Positions 60,211 to 64,000 of a DNA stretch of 64,000 bases are shown in pieces (position 1 is the stretch's first letter; each line of letters begins with the position of its first letter). The notes beneath the pieces are model-generated. The model was not told where the DNA came from. It made no database searches and saw only the letters and a list, made by a program, of their open reading frames with translations. The DNA lies in the NCBI GenBank assembly GCA_029948255.1, contig JALIZF010001572.1, positions 62,001-126,000 on the forward strand, written 5' to 3'. Both the position numbers and the translations under genes were made by a program. This stretch comes from Telmatactis stephensoni. Lineage: Eukaryota; Cnidaria; Anthozoa; Actiniaria; Isophelliidae.

Positions 60211-63200
60211 CTAGTTGTCCAGTATAACATCTGGCTACGGAAAACAATACTCTAACAAACGACGTTTACAATAGTGGATCCAGGATTCTTCAAAGGGGGG
60301 TTCCGTTTTTTAAATCCAACTGTGTATAATACTCTATTGTTTGGTCGCTGCTTGACAAAACTGAATGGCTTTCGAGGGGATTCCGGGACCCCCCCTGGAT
60401 CCGCTACTGGTTTATGGTATGATTTGCTCATAACACGAGCATCAGGAGACATCGTCATGGTATGAAAATCTCTCCATACAATGAACAAGACATTCGTTAT
60501 TACGGTCGCTACATTGCTTGTTTGCTTTGAAAGTCTGCTGTAGTTTAAAAACAAGACTTACATTTACTTTATTCCCTTCGTCAAGATCAAGAGCATCTTC
60601 TCCCTTTTCTTCTTCTACTGCAAGTTCGTCCGATTCATTAAGAGTTGATAGGGGTTGTGTGTAGTCCATTAGAAGAGAAGAGTGTCTTTGACGTAGTACA
60701 ACATTATCGTCCTGGACAACATTGATGATGGCGTCCACATCCATGTTGTTCAAATAAATCATGGATCTTGATCGCAGTAGAAAATGATTTAAACTTTCAC
60801 TATTTTCCTCATGGGCTGATGGTGTCGTAGGCAAAGTGAGTACTGTAGTAGCTTCGTCGTTCTCTCGTTCTAGTTGATTTGACTGTGATAGAGATGAGAT
60901 GTCGCAAGCTGCCTCTTCCTCCTCTTCGCTTTCCGACTCTTCGAGGCATTCCTGTGAGCTATTTGATATGACTCGATCATTACCAGTGCTGCTAATCAAC
61001 TCCTTGATCTTTTGCTTCTTACGCGTCTTTCTGCTCTTCCTTTTGCCCGTGCGCTTACTCGTCAAAGCTTTCTCTTCTTCTTGAAAAGCATCGTCAACGA
61101 TAAACAATGCGAAGTTGCCTTGAACTTCCTGAAGCTCTTTCATGGCAAGATCGGGATTTGAGTAAAAGCGAATGGTTTTTGGAGACGACTTAGTGAGGAT
61201 TTGGTCTTTTTGTAGCTGTTTAACTGAGTTGTTGATGTCTTGTAGCATTTGTGGAATACCTACAAATGACCCTGAATAAGTATCATTCGCAATGTCGGCG
61301 GATTCTTGTTTCTTGTTCTCATCTTTGAGGTCCTTTAGTTCCTTTTCCGCGTCACTTAGCATATCATCTTGACGTTGCATACATTCTTCCATTTCTTGAA
61401 TGCGTTGGGACGCCTTGATGCATTCCATAAACCAATCCACTTCATCGTCCGATCTCTCCTCGGCACTGTCATCATTGGAGATCTTGTGAAGAAGTTTGTC
61501 GAGCCGCTCTTCTTTTTCACGAAGGGCTTCTTCTTTGTCGTAGAGTTTTTGTGCTTTCTCCAGTGCCTTCAGACGGAAGTCTGTGAGTTTACTAATTGCT
61601 TCTAATTTCTCAAACTCCTGGGTATCATTTTGTTCCCTCAGTTCAAATATTTGGATATCTCGTTCTTGAATAACAAGTTCAAGATTCATAATCCTGTTGG
61701 CAACTGCATGTGGAATGGTGATCTCTGATTCTTCAATCTTTATCGTGCAACTGTCGTCTTCAGCCTTCTGTTCGTCGTCTTCACTTGGGATATCGTTTGC
61801 AATGGTATTTGTGGTAATTGGCTCATCCGTGGTTTCTTGGAGGCCATTTTCATTCAAGAACATCACGTGTTCATTAATGCCAATATTGTAGCTGACTGGG
61901 TTGGGTTCTTCACCAATAGAGTCCCAGCATTCACCTGGTTTCCCCTGTCCAATAGAACAATTACTTTTACCACCACAACCATACTTTTCGCAGGGTTCCT
62001 CAGGGTTCGTCACTCGTCCTCCTATCTCCTTCTCAGTGAGACTATTACTTGTATCATTGGAGTCAAGGTCTTGGCAGGGCTCCTCAAATTCTGGCACCTG
62101 TCCTCCCAACTCCTTAATTTGTTGCTTTAGGTTTTCTAACTGACATTTAAGTTCATCATTGTTGCAATCAATGTTCATTCGTCGATTCTCTGCTATACTA
62201 AGATCTGATTTCATCTGAGCGATCTGAAGGTCCAGCGTGTTGCGCTCTTTCCAAAGAGTGTGGTACTCGTCGAGAAGTTCAGATGAACGGGTATCTCGTC
62301 TTTGGACGTCACAACGAAGATTATAAAGCTCTCGCACACGAAAGGTCAGCTCCAATTTGCATTTCTCGTGTTCTTTAGAGATCATTTCGTTATTTTCTTC
62401 TAATTCTCGGCAGCGAAGCTCTAACTTTTCATTCTCTCCGTTCATGTCATCTACAAGAGCTTCGAGAGACTTGAAATTGCAGTCCTTTTCTTTAATCGAG
62501 TACTCGAGTTCAAGGATGACATTTTGCAATTTCTCAAGCTCTTTTTGTTGTATTTTGATATCTTCGGTAAGCTTCTCCTTTGTCTTGTCAAAGCGAAGCT
62601 GTAACTCTTCCACGATATTTCGGGAGCTCTTTCGAACATACCCGATGTCAGTGTCCAGCTCAACAACCATCCTGGACATCTCGTTGGCCAGGTTTTTCAA
62701 GAATTTGATGTTGCTGGTCGCGACAGTCTCAAAAGAGCTTACAAAAGGTACGTTGGTCTCGTGATCTTTTTGAACAGCATACTTTCTCTTTAACTGAAAT
62801 AGCAGTTCATGTACTTTGCCAAACTCTTTGACAATGTTACGCATGGCAATTTCGTCAATGAGCTCGGTATTTCTTGCAAGACAAATACATCTTCCTGGCT
62901 TTTCCTGAATCTTCCTGTCTAGCGTAAACTTGGAAGGAAGGATTTCACGTAGCTTGCTTAAGGTTTCTGGATAATGAAATCTGGACGCCAAACGACTAAG
63001 TAATCTGGAATTATTGTCAGTACCAGCGACCAGATCACGAGGATATCGTGCGTTGATGTCAACACGTCCAATGTCCATGGCCTGGCGAGAAGGTATTTCT
63101 CGAAAACTGAGCACAGACCATGATGTCTTTCTTGATGATTGTTCTTCTGTGGCAATTGCGACCTCCTTTTCCTCGCAAATCTGTGGAGTTTCAGAATGAC

Positions 63201-63240
63201 TCTCTCCTTTGGTGATATTGTGCACCAAACAACGTGAGCT
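60211..63240 (-). CDS. Large coiled-coil protein, family not recognised
   Basis: One long open exon on the minus strand from a good acceptor (CTTGCTTACAG, exon starts 63240) to a strong donor (AAAT|GTAAGT, exon ends 60562), 893 codons in phase 0. A candidate terminal exon 60234-60211 after TTTTCCGTAG adds PDVILDN and a TAG stop in phase. The first ATG is 63078 (MDIGRVDINARYP) in a perfect GCCATGG context, giving about 846 residues, but reading upstream to 63240 also looks coding, so an exon beyond may hold the true start. From 63078: a mixed N-terminal region, a long heptad-type coiled coil (roughly 150-330, rich in Glu/Lys/Leu), an acidic Cys-containing linker, a second coiled coil (about 485-580), then a basic patch (KRTGKRKSRKTRKKQK, possible nuclear signal) and an acidic run (ESESEEEEEA). 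The frame stays open further right only by using a TTG at 63393. Minus-strand AATAAA at 59785-59790 could end the transcript. Likely a structural or scaffold protein; function unknown. Confidence 0.75.
60272..60413. mobile_element. Short inverted-repeat element in the last coiled-coil intron
   Basis: TAGTGGATCCAGGATTC at the left and CCCCTGGATCCGCTACT at the right, with GGGGGGTTCC / GGGATTCCGGGACC inside. A fragment of the same type occurs near 49980-50020. Confidence 0.6.
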
Positions 63241-63458
63241 CTGTAAGCAAGAATTGGCATAGCAATAAAGAAACGAAAATATCAATTCACTATACAATTT
63301 TACAACATTCGAGCAGAATCTCGCAGTCTGAATGGATGAGAACAAGACAGCAGAGCTAAGAGAATGAAAGCTACGAATGATTTTAAAGATCAATGATTAT
63401 TTCACTGTTACTATTTCTAACCAATCAGATTCCCACTGTTCTTTTACGTCGCGAAAGG

Positions 63459-63676
63459 CACTAAACGTCTGCGCATGCGTGCATATATCGATGTTTTCTT
63501 AAGAAATATGTGAGTTTTAGCTTGAAATGAAATACTCGTGTTCTCGCTCGGTGTATACATGAAATTTCTCTGGAATACTTTTGTGAGACAAAGATACCGC
63601 ATTATTGAGGACATTATGTGAATATTATTGGCCCTAAAGTTTCAAGAATTGACCTTACGTTTTTGATATTTTGTCA
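63459..63676. mobile_element. Truncated third copy of the 9-bp-duplication MITE, reversed
   Basis: GCACTAAACGTCTGCGCATG, TTTTCTTAAGAAAT, GTGTTCTCGCTCGGTGTATA and TTTCAAGAATTGACCTTA follow the reverse complement of copy 2, stopping at about 63676 before the far end. Confidence 0.75.
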
Positions 63677-64000
63677 ATCTCGAACCCAGAGCCTGCGTTC
63701 CTCTTGGTCAGCGACCGAGAAACGAGAGGCTCTGGCCAATACCGTTATTTGGAGCACTCTTGTCAATCTCGTTGACAGAACAATAGGAGCGTTTGAATTT
63801 TGCATTCTTCGCATATTTTGAGAATCGATATTTCCCGGAATTATCCTAAATTATTACTTCCAGATCGATTTTCGATAAGTAAAATTGTTCAGAGTAGCCT
63901 GAACCATTGTCAGAATATAAAAAGATTGTCAGACTACTTCATGTCGAGAGGATATGAGCAAGCGATAAGATTTAGTGCAGTTTTGATAGGAAGATTTGTG

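Noticed and set aside
63241..63393. N-terminal extension of the coiled-coil frame
   Set aside because: It starts at a TTG, has no ATG, and lies upstream of a strong acceptor (CTTGCTTACAG); best read as intron.

Overview
This is nuclear DNA from an animal. The genes are made of small exons separated by AT-rich introns with GT-AG junctions, the poly(A) signals are AATAAA, and the spaces between genes are full of short palindromic transposons, SINE-like pieces and microsatellites. The best lineage clue is a small secreted protein with a GECWSG-type Cys module that I associate with cnidarians. An anthozoan (sea anemone or coral) is my best guess, but this is inference. Intron-exon models below were built by hand by matching splice sites and reading phase; each multi-exon model closes exactly in frame.

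Layout. (1) 1-23.8 kb, plus strand: the 3' part of a synaptotagmin-like (Slp) gene, 'Slp-A' (11 exons, 673 residues visible, C2A and C2B at the C-terminus); its 5' exons lie before the window. A complete intronless class A GPCR gene (15444-16490) sits inside a C2A intron. A 5.1 kb DNA transposon with CACTG...CAGTG ends (4880-9981) fills much of another intron. (2) 23.8-35.5 kb: no gene recognised; repeats only, including two MITEs with 9-bp target duplications and a 1.2 kb inverted-repeat element built on a 17-bp minisatellite. (3) 35.6-44.7 kb, plus strand: a second tandem paralogue, 'Slp-B' (8 exons seen, 645 residues), with the same C2 intron positions and phases. (4) 44.9-51.2 kb, minus strand: a four-exon gene for a 162-residue secreted Cys-rich protein, tail-to-tail with Slp-B; a dead reverse-transcriptase fragment and other repeats lie in its introns. 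(5) 53.3-57.3 kb, plus strand: NDUFB4, a mitochondrial complex I accessory subunit, in four exons totalling 99 codons. (6) 60.2-63.2 kb, minus strand: a large coiled-coil protein, mostly one 2.7 kb exon, family not recognised.

The genes do not form a pathway. Slp-A and Slp-B are exocytosis/Rab-effector type tandem C2 proteins and clearly arose by local duplication. The GPCR is a passenger in an Slp-A intron, and NDUFB4 is a housekeeping gene. The most unusual signals are a 70-bp palindrome inserted exactly at an Slp-A splice donor with a 9-bp duplication that recreates the donor, the nested GPCR, the previously invisible secreted-protein gene, and several layers of nested palindromic elements.
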